A stretch of DNA of 64,000 bases from Tritrichomonas musculus (GCA_039105265.1 JAPFFF010000035.1:496001-560000); one strand, 5' to 3'; positions 9,235 through 21,185 are shown, numbered from the stretch's first letter. Numbers and translations: made by a program. The notes: generated from the letters alone by a model not told the origin.

Positions 9235-11265
9235 TTATTTATTTTGTAGATGGATTAATCTGGCATTTAAGAGATCTGACTTTGATCTTTGAGATCTATC
9301 TTTTGAAATAAATCCTTGTAAAGAAATTGTTCGCTCACAATTAGTTTCAGTAGCTGCTATGCTATTTAGTCTTAGAGCAATATCTGCAAGAACATGCCAT
9401 TTTTGGTATTGTTCACTTTTTAATATTTCAATCCAAAATGCCATTGGTTCTTCTTTGTTCCCAATTTGTTCATAAAAAGGAATTGAATCGTGCTTTGTAT
9501 TTATCCATACTCGTAATTTTCTATATAAATTAATATGTTCATTTATATTTATTTTCAAATATTTTATCAATTTTGAAATTGCATCTCTGCATTTTTCATA
9601 TACAGAACGATTTTCGTTTTGCTGCTCAAGCTCAAAATCATCATCATTCTGTTTGAGAAAATCAATATCGTCATTTTTATTTGGTGATTCTTCAGTCACC
9701 ATATCAATGAGCGCATCTATATTAACTTCTTCATTCTCTGTGAACTTTTTTGATAGTAAATCAGGAAGTCGTATAGGTTCAAATGAAATATATTTTTCCT
9801 CGTTTTCTGGAAGATATCCATTTTCTGATTTAAACATTGCTGATCTTCCTTGTGGTGTTAATATGTAAGCAAGTAATATTATAGATTGCTGCGGTGATGT
9901 TAATGTATAATACTTTATATTATTTATAAGTTCATTGATAATTTGTTTGTATATATCTTCTTGATATTTAGGCCTAAGTTCTTCATATTGTTTAATGACT
10001 GCAACAATTATGGGATAAACATCACTCAAACAACATGTATTTTTACTAAATACAATAGTAGCAGATCTTAACGGATGCAAAACATTCAAGAAAAACTCAA
10101 AATCGAAATCAATTTCATATAAATGTGATTCTTGTAAAGAAATTATTCTATTGATGCAGTCAATATTGTCTTGAATGAAAATGCATATGTTGAAAATGTA
10201 TTGCCAACGAGTGACTATTGGCTCTGGGCATATTTTCTTTAATATCTTTACTTGTGGTGGCTTTCTTAAAAATATAGCAATTTTGTTTACTTTGTTCACC
10301 ATTTTTTTAAATAATATATTCTCTCGATAAGTTTTCTTGAAAGAATTCTGAATGCGGTGGTTATAGCAAGGTGAAAACATGATTTTCGATAAATCACCAA
10401 CACCAGTCCGATGGTGATAAGAATCATTAGATTCAGGATCAAAGCCTGAAACTTGAGCTCTCAAGCCATCACCGATAAAGCAAACAATTTTGTTTTGAAA
10501 TTCCTTTATTCTTTCATGATTTAAGCATTCCAGAGCTAAATCAGCATAGCCTTTTGAATTCAAATTTTGAGTATCTTTTATGAAAATGGAGAAACTAGAC
10601 ATTTTAGTCCAAGCCACAAAGTCAATAAAATGCCTTGCACCAGTCTGTCCTCCATCTATACAAATGCTAACATATCTTGCATATTTAAATTTGGAGATAG
10701 ATTGATCTAACAATTTGTCTGCTGTTTCAATCATGATCTCTCTAATCTTTTCAGGTCCAATTTTTGGAATAATTTGCTGATTTGAAGTTTTTACGTATTG
10801 AGAATAATTATGTCTATAAAAATCAAGAGATGCATATATAATAGAAAACAGCTCTTCAGAACATCCTTGAATGAGTGATAAGTTTGAAGTTGCAGTAAAG
10901 TGAGCTATTTTTGAATATATCTGATATCGAGTATTGATATGGGTTGTTGTTTGCCTTAAATGTTTATCGAGAGGTCCATATTCAACTGGCTTTTTTGTTT
11001 TATGAATATGCACACCTTTCTGTTGTTTGTGATGATCGGTTCTTTTGTCATATGAGCACCAAAAAATTTCTCCATCAGCATTTTGCTCAAAATATCCGCA
11101 TTGAAAATAATACTTGGAATTAATGGCATGTTTCCAGAAACCACAATCAGTTCCGCTTCCGTTCGTATAGTTTAAGTCTCCCAATTCTTTTGTGTAGTCT
11201 TTTCCAGGTGAAACAGAATGAGAATTTTCATTAGTATCATCATTTCCTGACCTATTTTGTTCCAT
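9235..11265 (-). CDS. hAT-superfamily transposase
   Basis: This is the transposase that excises and reinserts the element. It has 676 residues. The N-terminal 100 residues hold Cys and His spaced like a BED-type zinc finger (C41, C56, C70, H78-H79), though not a textbook one. The RNase H-like core shows D204 in ICIDGGQ, D266 in CFIGDG, and the C300-x2-H303 pair of the hAT 'CxxH' block. The C-terminus matches the hAT dimerisation domain: LNSIAATETNCERTISLQG followed by RSKSDLLNARLIHL. The gene is open from ATG to stop, and a TCATAAA initiator lies 4 bases before the ATG. Full length and intact motifs suggest it can still be made. Confidence 0.88.
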   Translation of the reverse strand: MEQNRSGNDDTNENSHSVSPGKDYTKELGDLNYTNGSGTDCGFWKHAINSKYYFQCGYFEQNADGEIFWCSYDKRTDHHKQQKGVHIHKTKKPVEYGPLDKHLRQTTTHINTRYQIYSKIAHFTATSNLSLIQGCSEELFSIIYASLDFYRHNYSQYVKTSNQQIIPKIGPEKIREIMIETADKLLDQSISKFKYARYVSICIDGGQTGARHFIDFVAWTKMSSFSIFIKDTQNLNSKGYADLALECLNHERIKEFQNKIVCFIGDGLRAQVSGFDPESNDSYHHRTGVGDLSKIMFSPCYNHRIQNSFKKTYRENILFKKMVNKVNKIAIFLRKPPQVKILKKICPEPIVTRWQYIFNICIFIQDNIDCINRIISLQESHLYEIDFDFEFFLNVLHPLRSATIVFSKNTCCLSDVYPIIVAVIKQYEELRPKYQEDIYKQIINELINNIKYYTLTSPQQSIILLAYILTPQGRSAMFKSENGYLPENEEKYISFEPIRLPDLLSKKFTENEEVNIDALIDMVTEESPNKNDDIDFLKQNDDDFELEQQNENRSVYEKCRDAISKLIKYLKININEHINLYRKLRVWINTKHDSIPFYEQIGNKEEPMAFWIEILKSEQYQKWHVLADIALRLNSIAATETNCERTISLQGFISKDRSQRSKSDLLNARLIHLQNK

Positions 11266-11267
11266 TT

Positions 11268-11275
11268 ATGATAAA
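11268..11275 (-). promoter_or_regulatory. Candidate initiator (TCATAAA) of the hAT transposase
   Basis: On the minus strand TCATAAA puts the likely start A at 11269, four bases before the ATG. It matches the T. vaginalis initiator consensus TCA(C/T)(A/T). The leader would be unusually short but within the range known for trichomonads. Confidence 0.35.
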
Positions 11276-11519
11276 AAATGGTTTAATTTGTTAAAAATAA
11301 ATCCAAACCTTTTCAATTTATGACCGTTTACAGCGAAAAAAAATAATTAAAAAGTATGAAACCTACAATACAGTAATTAATCACATTCTTTGGAGAAATT
11401 CTTGATCTGTTTTCAGATTTATAATTGATTATAAAATAAAATATTTTGTCTTAAACATTGTTTTTGGATCAAGCTTAATAAAATATCAAACAAAAACTGG
11501 AATGCTTATAATTTGGAAG

Positions 11520-12000
11520 TATTACTCGTATAATTTAAACTGGGCAACTTTTAACATGATATCAAATAGAAATCATGATGTATGAAATTAACTCGTATAA
11601 TTTAAACTGGGCAACTTTTAACATGATATCAAATAGAAATCATGATGTATGAAATTAACTCGTATAATTTAAACTGGGCAACTTTTAACATGATATCAAA
11701 TAGAAATCATGATGTATGAAATTAACTCGTATAATTTAAACTGGGCAACTTTTAACATGATATCAAATAGAAATCATGATGTATGAAATTAACTCGTATA
11801 ATTTAAACTGGGCAACTTTTAACATGATATCAAATAGAAATCATGATGTATGAAATTAACTCGTATAATTTAAACTGGGCAACTTTTAACATGATATCAA
11901 ATAGAAATCATGATGTATGAAATTAACTCGTATAATTTAAACTGGGCAACTTTTAACATGATATCAAATAGAAATCATGATGTATGAAATTTACTCATAT
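11520..12000. repeat. 67-bp minisatellite, seven copies
   Basis: Units start at 11525, 11592, 11659, 11726, 11793, 11860 and 11927, each beginning ctcgtataatttaaactggg, with a degenerate eighth at 11994. Copies are essentially identical, so the array is recent or actively homogenised. It lies between the transposase and the second gene of the hAT element. Confidence 0.95.
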
Positions 12001-12138
12001 AATTTAATAATGATTGTTATTTCATTTTGCTTTGTTATTTACAAATCAAAAAAGTTTTCAAATTGATACATTATTAATGATAATTATGATAATAATATTG
12101 TTAACCAAATAATTGCTTTTGAATATAATAATATTTTA

Positions 12139-12909
12139 TTATAAAAATGAATATATATTCATTACCTTTTCATTTTGTAAAAAATGATTCAAATATTGAG
12201 AAACATTTTTCAAATCATAGTGTAATTGCTTCAAATCATCAATAAATGAATAAGTCATTTCAATTATTATCTCATTTGTAAAATTATCATTGATTATATT
12301 TGTAGCAACATTTAATAATTGATATTGTGAATGAACGCAAAAAATGTAAATTTGTTCAAGTAAAATTACAGTTTGACTATCATTAAAAATATTTTTCTGA
12401 ATCAGGTATAAGTCAGATATTATAAATATTAATTCATTTTTAATATCAAAAGATGGTAATTCAAGTAAGTTAAATATAATTATTAATCTATTTTGATCTA
12501 TTAAATCTATATTATTTTGAAGGAGTTGAACAAAAATCATTAACGATGAATTTGATTTTTCATCTGATAGAATATTTGCATTTGAAAAGTAAAAAGTTAG
12601 AACCCTATCTTCTTCAAATTCTATTGTATGATTTTTAGCAAATAGAAATAAATTTGATAAGCTTATATGATTATATATATTTAAAACACTTACGAAAGAA
12701 TCGATTTTTAAGGCGACTAATATTTCAAAGATTTGTTTCTCTTCTTTTTCAAATTGATCATATGAGGAAATAATACCGTCAAGCTGAGTTATCGAAATGG
12801 AAAGATCTGTTTTGAATGATAATAATTGGTCTACCTTGTTTTTTTCTAGCTCGGTTGAAAGTGTTGCTAAACTATCGAATGCGTCACTTTCCTTGTAAGT
12901 TATATCCAT
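12139..12909 (-). CDS. Helical protein of unknown function inside the hAT element
   Basis: I take the ATG at 12909, giving 256 residues (MDITYKESDAFDSL). The open frame extends 12 codons further upstream but has no ATG there. The protein is almost all predicted alpha-helix with regular hydrophobic spacing and many Ile, Leu, Asn and Asp residues, like the alpha-solenoid parts of trichomonad proteins. There is no signal peptide, membrane segment or catalytic motif. It lies on the same strand as the transposase and inside the element's inverted ends. It is either captured host sequence or an accessory gene of the element. The function is unknown. Confidence 0.55.
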   Translation of the reverse strand: MDITYKESDAFDSLATLSTELEKNKVDQLLSFKTDLSISITQLDGIISSYDQFEKEEKQIFEILVALKIDSFVSVLNIYNHISLSNLFLFAKNHTIEFEEDRVLTFYFSNANILSDEKSNSSLMIFVQLLQNNIDLIDQNRLIIIFNLLELPSFDIKNELIFIISDLYLIQKNIFNDSQTVILLEQIYIFCVHSQYQLLNVATNIINDNFTNEIIIEMTYSFIDDLKQLHYDLKNVSQYLNHFLQNEKVMNIYSFL

Positions 12910-12945
12910 TGCTTTCAATAGGGAAAATATAGTTAATATTTCCAA

Positions 12946-13790
12946 TTATCAGACCAATTCATACTCAAAAAGTTTAACTTTTTCTAAACTTCCCCATTTC
13001 CCCATTTCCCCATTCCCGGGAATGGGGAAGTATTGAAATTTGTATGAAAAAGTTAAACTTTTTGACTTGGGAAATAGTTAGGAAAATGGGGAAGTTCAGA
13101 AAAAGTTTATTATTTTGAATTATAAAATGGCTTGAGAAAATGGGAAGTTAAGAAAAAGTTGTGGTTTAATATGAAAAAATTAAATAAAAAAAAGAAAAAT
13201 GCATTGAATATTTTCAATTAATTCTAGAAAAAAAGGAATTATTTTCTATGATTAATTGGTCAAAAAATTAAAATTTTTTTTTTTCCTATTTTTTATAATT
13301 CCATTCAATTTAATCTCTTCCCGGGAACATTTTTTGGAGTTTAGGACGGGAATTTCCCCTCTCAATTTTTCGGGAAGAGATCTTTAGTAAAAACAGTTAG
13401 TTATAATAAATTTGTACAAGCAAGATGAAAAAAATGATTAATTGAGATTTTAAAAAGCTACATTTAAATAATTCTGAAACCATGTTGCTATAAATTAAAA
13501 ACTAAAAAAAAAAACTATTCATATTTATTAAAACTTTAGGATTTTACTAGCATTTTTTTTTTAATATCTTACAATATTGTAAGATATCCTACAATATTTA
13601 AATATTTGAATTTTTTCTTAATATTTTCAAAATTTGTTAAAGCTCTCACAATTTTAGTAAAATATTAATGATTCAAATATTTTTACTTTTAATCTATTAA
13701 AATATCAAATGTTCATAAAAATAATATTCAATAAGTAATTTATTCATTTAAATTATGTTTGGTCTTTTCGTCTATGTGGTATAGTATAAA
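12946..13790. other. Palindrome-rich spacer in the hAT element
   Basis: No gene. Around 12960-13110 there are nested inverted words (cttccccatttcccc, cccgggaatggggaag, aaaagtttaactttt). At 13313-13384 atctcttcccg is answered by cgggaagagat, a small hairpin whose right arm also pairs with 8757-8779. These look like remains of small foldback elements. Confidence 0.55.
13366..13388 (-). repeat. Inner inverted repeat, partner of 8757-8779
   Basis: A 23-bp perfect inverted match (actaaagatctcttcccg plus an A run) encloses the transposase and second gene. It is a second, nested pair of ends within the outer inverted repeats. Confidence 0.75.
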
Positions 13791-13794
13791 TTTT

Positions 13795-14235
13795 AAAGTC
13801 TAAGTTAATCGCTATCGAGTATTTAGATAATCGTTTGAAAGTTTAAGATAATCGCTATCGAGTATTTAGGAAATCGTTTTAAAGTCTAAGATAATCGCTA
13901 TCGAGTATTTAGGAAATCGTTTTAAAGTCTAAGATAATCGCTATCGAGTATTTAGGAAATCGTTTTAAAGTCTAAGATAATCGCTATCGAGTATTTAGAT
14001 AATCGTTTTAAAGTCTAAGATAATCGCTATCGAGTATTTAGATAATCGTTTTAAAGTCTAAGATAATCGCTATCGAGTATTTAGGAAATCGTTTTAAAGT
14101 CTAAGATAATCGCTATCGAGTATTTAGGAAATCGTTTTAAAGTCTAAGATAATCGCTATCGAGCATTTAGATAATCGTTTTAAAGTCTAAGATAATCGCT
14201 ATCGAGTATTTAGATAATCGTTTTAAAGTCTAAAA
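13795..14235. repeat. 43-bp minisatellite, ten copies
   Basis: The word cgctatcgag recurs every 43 bases from 13810 to 14197. Units alternate between ttagataatcg and ttaggaaatcg variants. It lies just inside the right subterminal repeats. Confidence 0.95.
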
Positions 14236-14260
14236 AATAAAAGGCGCCAAAATTAAATAT

Positions 14261-14364
14261 CATTTATCAAAAAGTTCTTATTACATTTATCAAAAAGTTT
14301 TAATTACATTTATCAAAAAGTTTTTATTTTTGAATACTGTGATGGTCACTTCACCTTAACAGTG
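14261..14364 (-). repeat. hAT right end: terminal inverted repeat and subterminal repeats
   Basis: Inverted counterpart of the left end. Three subterminal units come first (14261-14326), then the terminal repeat ending in aacagtg at 14364. It has fewer units than the left end, so the two ends are asymmetric. Confidence 0.8.
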
Positions 14365-14378
14365 TGCTATTTATCATT

Positions 14379-14415
<37 letters not shown>

Positions 14416-15336
14416 GAAATTTTTCATTTTTTCATGAATATTTTGAATTTACAAAATTCACAGAATGTTTGTAAAAATTCTGAAAATTTGGTAAATATTT
14501 TTTTGTTAGGAAATAGGCCTAATGCAAAAAATTTTTTTCAATAGCTCATTTGCTTTATTATTTTTTATAAATTTATTAGTACAATATACATTTTGTCTTA
14601 TTAATATTAAGTATAATTTCATTTTTCTTCTTTTTTTATGCTTTTTTTAGCCATATGATCTTCCCTACCTTAAATTGATCTTTAAGCCAAAAATCCCTTT
14701 GTCAGATGCTGACAGAATAATTTAAAATACATTTTATGTATGTTTAAGCTGATCGTTAAGTTAATCTAAGCAGATAATTCATTAGTAATTCAAACATATG
14801 TTCTAATATAAGCTTGATTTTTTAAAATTATAGCAACAAAAAATATAATTAGTATTTACTTAATGAAATTATTCATCTAAGCATGCTATGTTATATCGAA
14901 TAAATATTGATGCAATAACATGATATACTTTTGTTTTTAAATTATTTTCTATTTTCTCATATATATATTAATTTTTAGTTTCAATTTATACTATTTTTTG
15001 TTATTATTATTCATTTTAATTGAATTAATTATCTTTAAAGATAATTCAATTTTTTCAAAACTTCTAAAGAAATCACCAAAAGAACTAACTAAAAAAGATC
15101 TGAAACAAGCAGAGTACTTGAGATTATAATATTTTTTATGATTTGAGAGGGAGAAAAATTTGATATTTAAAATGACAAAAAAAAAAAAAAAAAGAGGGTC
15201 ATATGAATTGAATAGTTTATTCGCTGTAGGTGGGTTTTTCTATTGGTAGGTAGGTTTTACAGTGAACTATAAACTTTTTATTATTAATATTTAAAAAGGA
15301 AATTATTTCGTAATGATATGAAGGTATTTCAAAATA
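14365..15336. other. AT-rich spacer
   Basis: Begins with a short unique stretch and an A run (about 14383-14410) beside the right end of the hAT element. No gene, RNA gene or repeat family seen. Confidence 0.55.
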
Positions 15337-18300
15337 CTAATTATCTAATTCTAGATCAAAGCCATCATAAAATGATTTACCAACTGATTTCCTTTTTTCG
15401 TTTCTATTTTCAAGCTTTGCCCTAGAATTTTTCTTTGTAATGTGAATGCGGCCAAACAAAATCGGATATGGAGGAGTATACAAAATGTCTTTCATATCAT
15501 TAATAATCATTTTGATTTCATTGATGAAAATTGTTACAATTTTAGGATTTGTTTCTTCAACAATAAAATCAAACAATTCACTTGGATCTGTAAATATATT
15601 TACATTTTTGTTATTAATTTTTATAATATTTTCATCTTTTGATTGTTTATTTAAGTAATCCACAATTATTGAACTTTTTTTCATCAAATAAGAATCATTT
15701 TGTTTATCAAAGTCATTTGTCTTTTCTTTCAAATATTTATTATTTTCATTTTTTTCGTCATTTGTATTGATTGTTGATTCTGCATTTTTATCACTTGTAG
15801 TCTCATCTTGAAATTCATTCTCATTATTTTGACTAAAAATATCTGAATATTTATTTAAGTCTAAATTTGGTTGATTGATCAAATTAAATAGAGGGAAATT
15901 GAAAACGAATCTTTTGAGATATGAAAAAAGATTATTTAGCAATTTTTCTTTATTTTCATTTTCACATTGAATTTTGAATTTGAATGGATAAATTGAATCT
16001 TTTGAATTGAATTTTAGTCTGTTGATTAATTTAATGAAATATTTTTTTGATTCACCAAAATTATTTTGCAAAAAATAATAATCAATGAGTTTGAAATCAA
16101 CTAAACAAATAATAAATAATTTTGATATTTCGAGTCTTTTATCAACACGTCTTATGTCACGATATATTAAAGGCTCATTTTCATGTTCTGAAGCTCGAAT
16201 GAAATATTCAATTGATTTTTCAATATCATTTTCATTTTCATACAAAATTCCAAGATTAAATTCAGCTAGTGAAAATTTATGCTGAGATGATCTTTCAAAC
16301 ATGTATTTCACATTTTCATGTTTATTTTGATCTATTAGATAAAATTGATTATACAAACCAAAATTGTTTTGACCAAAAGGGTATTCAGCGTAAAAAGATT
16401 CTTTTAAATATTTATTTGCATCATTACGTTCTTTCAATTCAATTAAATTTATTAAACCAAGATCATTATATGAAATATAACGATAATTATTTGGATTAAA
16501 TGATATTTGTGTAATATTATCTGCTCTTATATAAGAAACAATTTGTTCTCCTCTTTGAATATTTATTGATTTCATAAAATAATTTATTGCTTTTTGAAAA
16601 TCAACTTCAAATTTTTCATTATTCGAATAAAGATCGCCTAAACAAAAATGTGCATATGAATCATTCGAATCTGATGATTTTGCATAAAAATCTCGTGATT
16701 TTAAATAATTTTGTTCAACTCCATAACCATAATAATAAATATCACCCAACTTATTAAATGCTTTTGTATAATTGAAATTTGCAGCTTTTTCATAATAATC
16801 TTTGGCTTTTAAATAATCTTGCTTAACACCATAACCATGATAATAAAGATCTCCTAATTTAACTAATCCTTCAGCATTATCTGAATCTGATGATTTTTCA
16901 TAAAAATCTTTGGATTTTAAATAATCTTGTTCAACGCCATAACCATAATAATAAATATCACCAAGCATAATAAATGCATCTGAATAATTGAGATTTGCAG
17001 CCTTTTCATAATAATATTTTGCTCTCAAATAGTCTTGTTGGACTCCATTACCATTATAATAAAGATCTCCTAAATTATTCAATGCAGTTGAATCATTTAA
17101 ATCAGCTGCTTTTTCATAATATTCTTTCGCTTTCAAATAATCTTGTTTAACTCCATATCCATATTCATAAAGAATTCCTAAATTATTTATTCAATTTGAA
17201 TCATTTAAATTGGCTGCTTTTTCATACAACTCTTTTGCTTTCATATAATCTTGTTCAACTCCATCGCCTTCAAAATAAAGATCTCCCAAATTATTCATTG
17301 CCGTTGAATTATTTAATTTGACTGCTTTTTCAAAATATTCTTTGGCTGTCAAATAATTTTGCTCAACTTCATGACCAAATCTATAAAGATTTCCTAAATT
17401 ATTCAATGCATTTGAATTATCTAACTTAGCTGCTTTTTCATAATATTCTTTCGCTTTCACATAATCTTGTTTAACTCCATATCCATTCTCATAAAGATAT
17501 CCTAAATTATTTATTCCATTTGAATTCTTTAAATTTGCTGCTTTTTCATACAACTCTTTTGCTTTCATATAATCTTGTTCAACTCCATATCCACATTCAT
17601 AAAGTATTCCTAAATTACTCAATGCACTTGGATTTTTTAAATTGGCTGCTTTTTCGTAATAATCTTTTGCTTTCAAATAATCTTTTTTAACTCCATATCC
17701 ATTTAAATAAAGTTTCCCTATTTGAATAATTGCATCAGAATTGCCGAGATTTGCAGATTTTTCATAATATTCCTTTGCCTTTAAATAATCTTGTTCAACA
17801 CCATCGCCATTAAAATACAAATTCCCTAAATTGAGAAAAACTTCTGAATTATTCAAATTGACTGATTTATCATAAAAATCTTTTCCTTTCAAATAATCTT
17901 CTTCAAGACCATTTATTAAGTATTGTTCAAATAATGAATAAAAAGATAAATAATTCTTCATTAAAATAAAATTAATTTCTTCGATTTTAATTCTATCTTC
18001 TTGTTTGTACTGAACACAACTTTCATAAAGATAATGAGCTATTTCTGGTCCTTTTGTCATTGGGCTAATTCTATCTTTATTATTCAATGTCAAAGTATAA
18101 TCATTTTCATATAAATTGAAAATCATCCTACCAAAAGAAAATATATCAGTTGCAAATGAAATTAATCCACCTATATCTTGTTCAGGTGATGAATATTTTG
18201 AATTGAAATTGTACGTAAATTCACCCTCTGATATACTTGTTGATCTAATTGTTTCAAAGTCCGAAATATATGGAATTCCGTTATGATCAACAAGAATGTT

Positions 18301-19239
18301 AGACAGTTTTAAATCTCGATGAATCAATCCATTTTTGTGAAGATACTCAATTCCATTCGAAATTCTTATTATAGTAAACATTAAATACATATCATCATTT
18401 TTATTGTTTTTTATATATGAGCCAAATGATCCATTACTCATGAATTCATAAATTAAACCAATTCTTTTTTCATTTTTCTTTAAAAATCCATAAAATCGAA
18501 TAAAATTTGGATGTGAATAATTTGTGCAAAATTGTTCTTCATGCTTTTTTGTTGATTCGTTACATTTTTTCATTACAAAAAGATGAAAAGTCTCAATATG
18601 AATTATTAAAAAATAAGAATTATCGTTAATTGAATATATTTGTCTCAAAGTAATGAATTCATTTTCATCAAAATCATTTTTTGTTAGTTCAAATTCAAAA
18701 AATGATGAATTTTTGAAATAATGTGAAGGATAATAATTTCTGCGGATCAGATAGCATACAATTGATTGAATTGTATATTTAACAAAATAATTTTTTTTGA
18801 TTGCTTGAAAATATCTTGCACAAAAAAATCTGACATCATATCTAATTTCTTGTTCAGTATTTTTTTGGCTTAGATATATTAAATTTATTTGTTGATTGTT
18901 AATTTGTTTGTTAATTAGTTCTGTATTTATTTGTTCAATAATGAATATTTCGTCTTCAACACAGAAAATACAATTTGTTTTTGGAGAAACACTAAAATCA
19001 ACATTTATTCCTAAACTTCCCTTTGACAAATTATACAAATTACAAACAATAAATTTGTATTTTTTCAAATATTCAAATAGTTTAATTATGAAATCTTCTT
19101 CATTATCTTCTTGATTGTTGAAACTAAAAAATTTGAAAGTAAATTTTGAATACATTTTTTGAATAACATCGTTGTCAATTTGATTTATCATTGATTTGCA
19201 TTGAATTAAAAAATCTAGACATTTTGATGAATTTTTCAT
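15337..19239 (-). pseudogene. Protein kinase-Sel1 repeat protein, interrupted by one TGA
   Basis: Reading from ATG 19239, residues 1-200 are unassigned and about 200-435 form a kinase domain. That domain has FVMKKC (ATP-binding Lys), HRDLKLSN at 307-314, DFE in place of DFG at 327-329, and SPEQ at 351-354. From about 445 a long run of Sel1 repeats follows (AxxYYEKAAxLxNSxAxxNLGxLYxxGxGVxQDYxKA). The frame stops at 17191 with TGA where sister repeats have GGA (NSNGINNLG), then continues in the same frame for 599 more codons to 15337. One point change would therefore explain the split of a roughly 1300-residue protein. The tail from about 480 residues of the downstream part is acidic and Asn-rich. 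Upstream of the ATG the frame stays open and LRR-like. Sel1 proteins act as scaffolds. The loss of the DFG Gly suggests weak or no catalysis. Confidence 0.8.
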
Positions 19240-20598
19240 TTCAATTGTACTATTATTATTACTTTTAATCCATAGATTATTATCAAGTTCAAATGATTTA
19301 ATGTGTTTGCAATTATAAAAAGCTTCATGTTCAATTTCAGTAACTGATTTCGGTAAAACGTGATAAAACGCAAAAGTTTCAAAAAAACGTATTTTAAATA
19401 ATTCAGCTATTTTTATACAAATATGCTATTTATATGAATTACAAATTTGTTATTATATAAATGTAATATTTTTAATATTATATTTAAGATAAAAATCTAC
19501 TTTTTAAAATTTTTTTGTAAGATAATGGTATTTTTAAAATGATCGTTATGCTCTCAATTTTATTTTCTTTATTCGCCTTCGATGCTTAATCATTTTATGG
19601 TGCTTTAATTTATTCATAGGAGATAAAACAAATATGTGAAAATCTGACCAATTGACACATAAGATCTTGGATGATTATTTTCTATGAATTTCATAACTTT
19701 TTGAATGCTTTCATTGAATTGCATTAATTTTTTTAAACATTTTGAAATTAACATTTATTGATTATAAATTAAATAAAATAATTATTCATATATTACTTAT
19801 TAGTTAAAACTCTTTATTTTTGTTTTTCATTAATTTTTATTTGAGAAAAATGTAGATAATGTCTAAAAATGCAATGTTTAGCAATTATCTTTGGAACATA
19901 TGCTAAAAATTTTAATTTTTTTACTGTATTAATTTTTATATATGATGTGTAATAACATATATAACTCGCTAACATTTTTGAAGAAAATAGTTTGGTTTTA
20001 TTACGTTTTTTCGGTATCATTATTGATTCGATCGTTGAATTTGAAAATGAGAATTTGCAAATCGTTTTTAATTTACTGTCTTTTGTAAAAATAACGCTTT
20101 TTATTTTTTGGCAAAATTCAAATGAATAATGATTAATTACTTTGATCTCTGGTGGTATCGTTGTGCTTTCAATGTTACGAAATGCAAAATAAACGGTCTC
20201 GTGATTTCGATCAACTAAAAATTGATTGTTATAAATTTGAAAATAGGCATTTTTGGTGAGACAGTAATACTTTTTAAATTTGGAGTTTGAGAGCACCATC
20301 CATTTTCCAATCTTAGGATATTTTTTGATATATGCAATTTTTCTATCGTTGAAAATGCAAAAGAATTTTTTGGAATTGATATAATATTAGAATCTTCTGC
20401 AAATGTTAACGACTTAATTTGGCTGTTTTTAAACGAATCTTTTGATATTTCGTTAATTTCATAATTAATGCATTTATGATTAATTGAACGTGGAATAAAA
20501 ATGTCACCTTTAGCATTTTCTGAGGCAATAATCTTTGCGATATGACTTTCACCATTGACTAAATATCGAATGCCATTCTGTTTTATAATTATTGACAT
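19240..20598 (-). pseudogene. BspA-like LRR_5 N-terminal part of the kinase-Sel1 gene
   Basis: ATG 20598 opens MSIIIKQNGIRYLVNGESHI, followed by LRR_5-type repeats (IPKNSFAFSTIEKLHIS, NLKSITVSPK). A frameshift at an A run near 20245 moves the reading to the next frame, which carries on with more repeats (FSNSTIESIMIPK) until about 19850. After a decayed stretch, LRR sequence reappears at 19430-19240 (LPKSVTEIEHEAFYNCKHIKSFEL). It runs in frame into the kinase ORF, with only a TAG upstream. LRR-kinase-Sel1 fusions are a known trichomonad architecture, so I infer that this and 15337-19239 are one ancestral gene with about four breaks. Strand, order and frame agree. Confidence 0.65.
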
Positions 20599-21185
20599 AT
20601 GAAAGAAAATTTAGAAAATAATATCTTGAAAAAATTGATTTTTTCAAAATAAGAAAACAATTTCCAAACCGCCAGTTTCCTATAAATTCAAAATGAATGA
20701 ATACTTAAAATTTGCCAAATTGCAATTCAATAACCTTGAAGATAACTTGATGAAACTTTTTGAGAAACAAGATAGTCGAGTCAAACTTATGGTGGTTTTG
20801 AATTAATTATTTTTAATTCAAATTGAAACTTTTTCAGAGTCATCCTGGTCAAACTTTTTCTAAAGTGGAACCATATCTATTATTCATGCTCTGATTCTTC
20901 TTCTTCATTTCCATCTTAATGGTTCAATTCCAACCTCCTGACCAATTTCATAAACAGGAGCAAGGTTTGAGAGGGATTAACAAATCAAAGTATAGTTGAA
21001 ATCGATGCATTACAAAAAAAAAAAAAAAAAAAAAAACAAATGAGACCATTTATCCAATTTGAATGACTTGATGTGTTGAATTGGGGACAATTTTTGATTT
21101 AATAGCATCAGCAATTATTTCAAAACTGATTATATTTTTACAAAAAAAAAAAAAATAAAAAAAAATTATTTTTATTTAAGTGTTT
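20599..21185. other. Spacer
   Basis: AT-rich with A runs at about 21014 and 21142. No gene seen. Confidence 0.5.

Larger units (their letters stand above)
8041..14364. mobile_element. hAT-type DNA transposon carrying a second gene and minisatellites
   Basis: The 6.3-kb unit is bounded by inverted repeats beginning cactgttaaggtgaagtgac. The match runs about 38 bp without mismatch, then continues through an AT tract with small indels. Inside each end lie short tandem subterminal repeats of tttttgataaatgtaat. Between them are a hAT-like transposase gene, a second open gene and two minisatellites (67 and 43 bp). Terminal plus subterminal repeats and the transposase fit the hAT superfamily. No clean 8-bp target duplication is visible (agatttaa against tgctattt), so the insertion is old, the flanks have changed, or the boundaries are a little off. 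Confidence 0.75.

Noticed and set aside
11520-12000. Possible CRISPR-like array
   Set aside because: Units are contiguous with no unique spacers, the organism is eukaryotic, and no cas gene is present. The same holds for the 43-bp array at 13795-14235.
15442-16499. Plus-strand frames opposite the Sel1 gene
   Set aside because: Antisense shadows of an AT-rich coding sequence.
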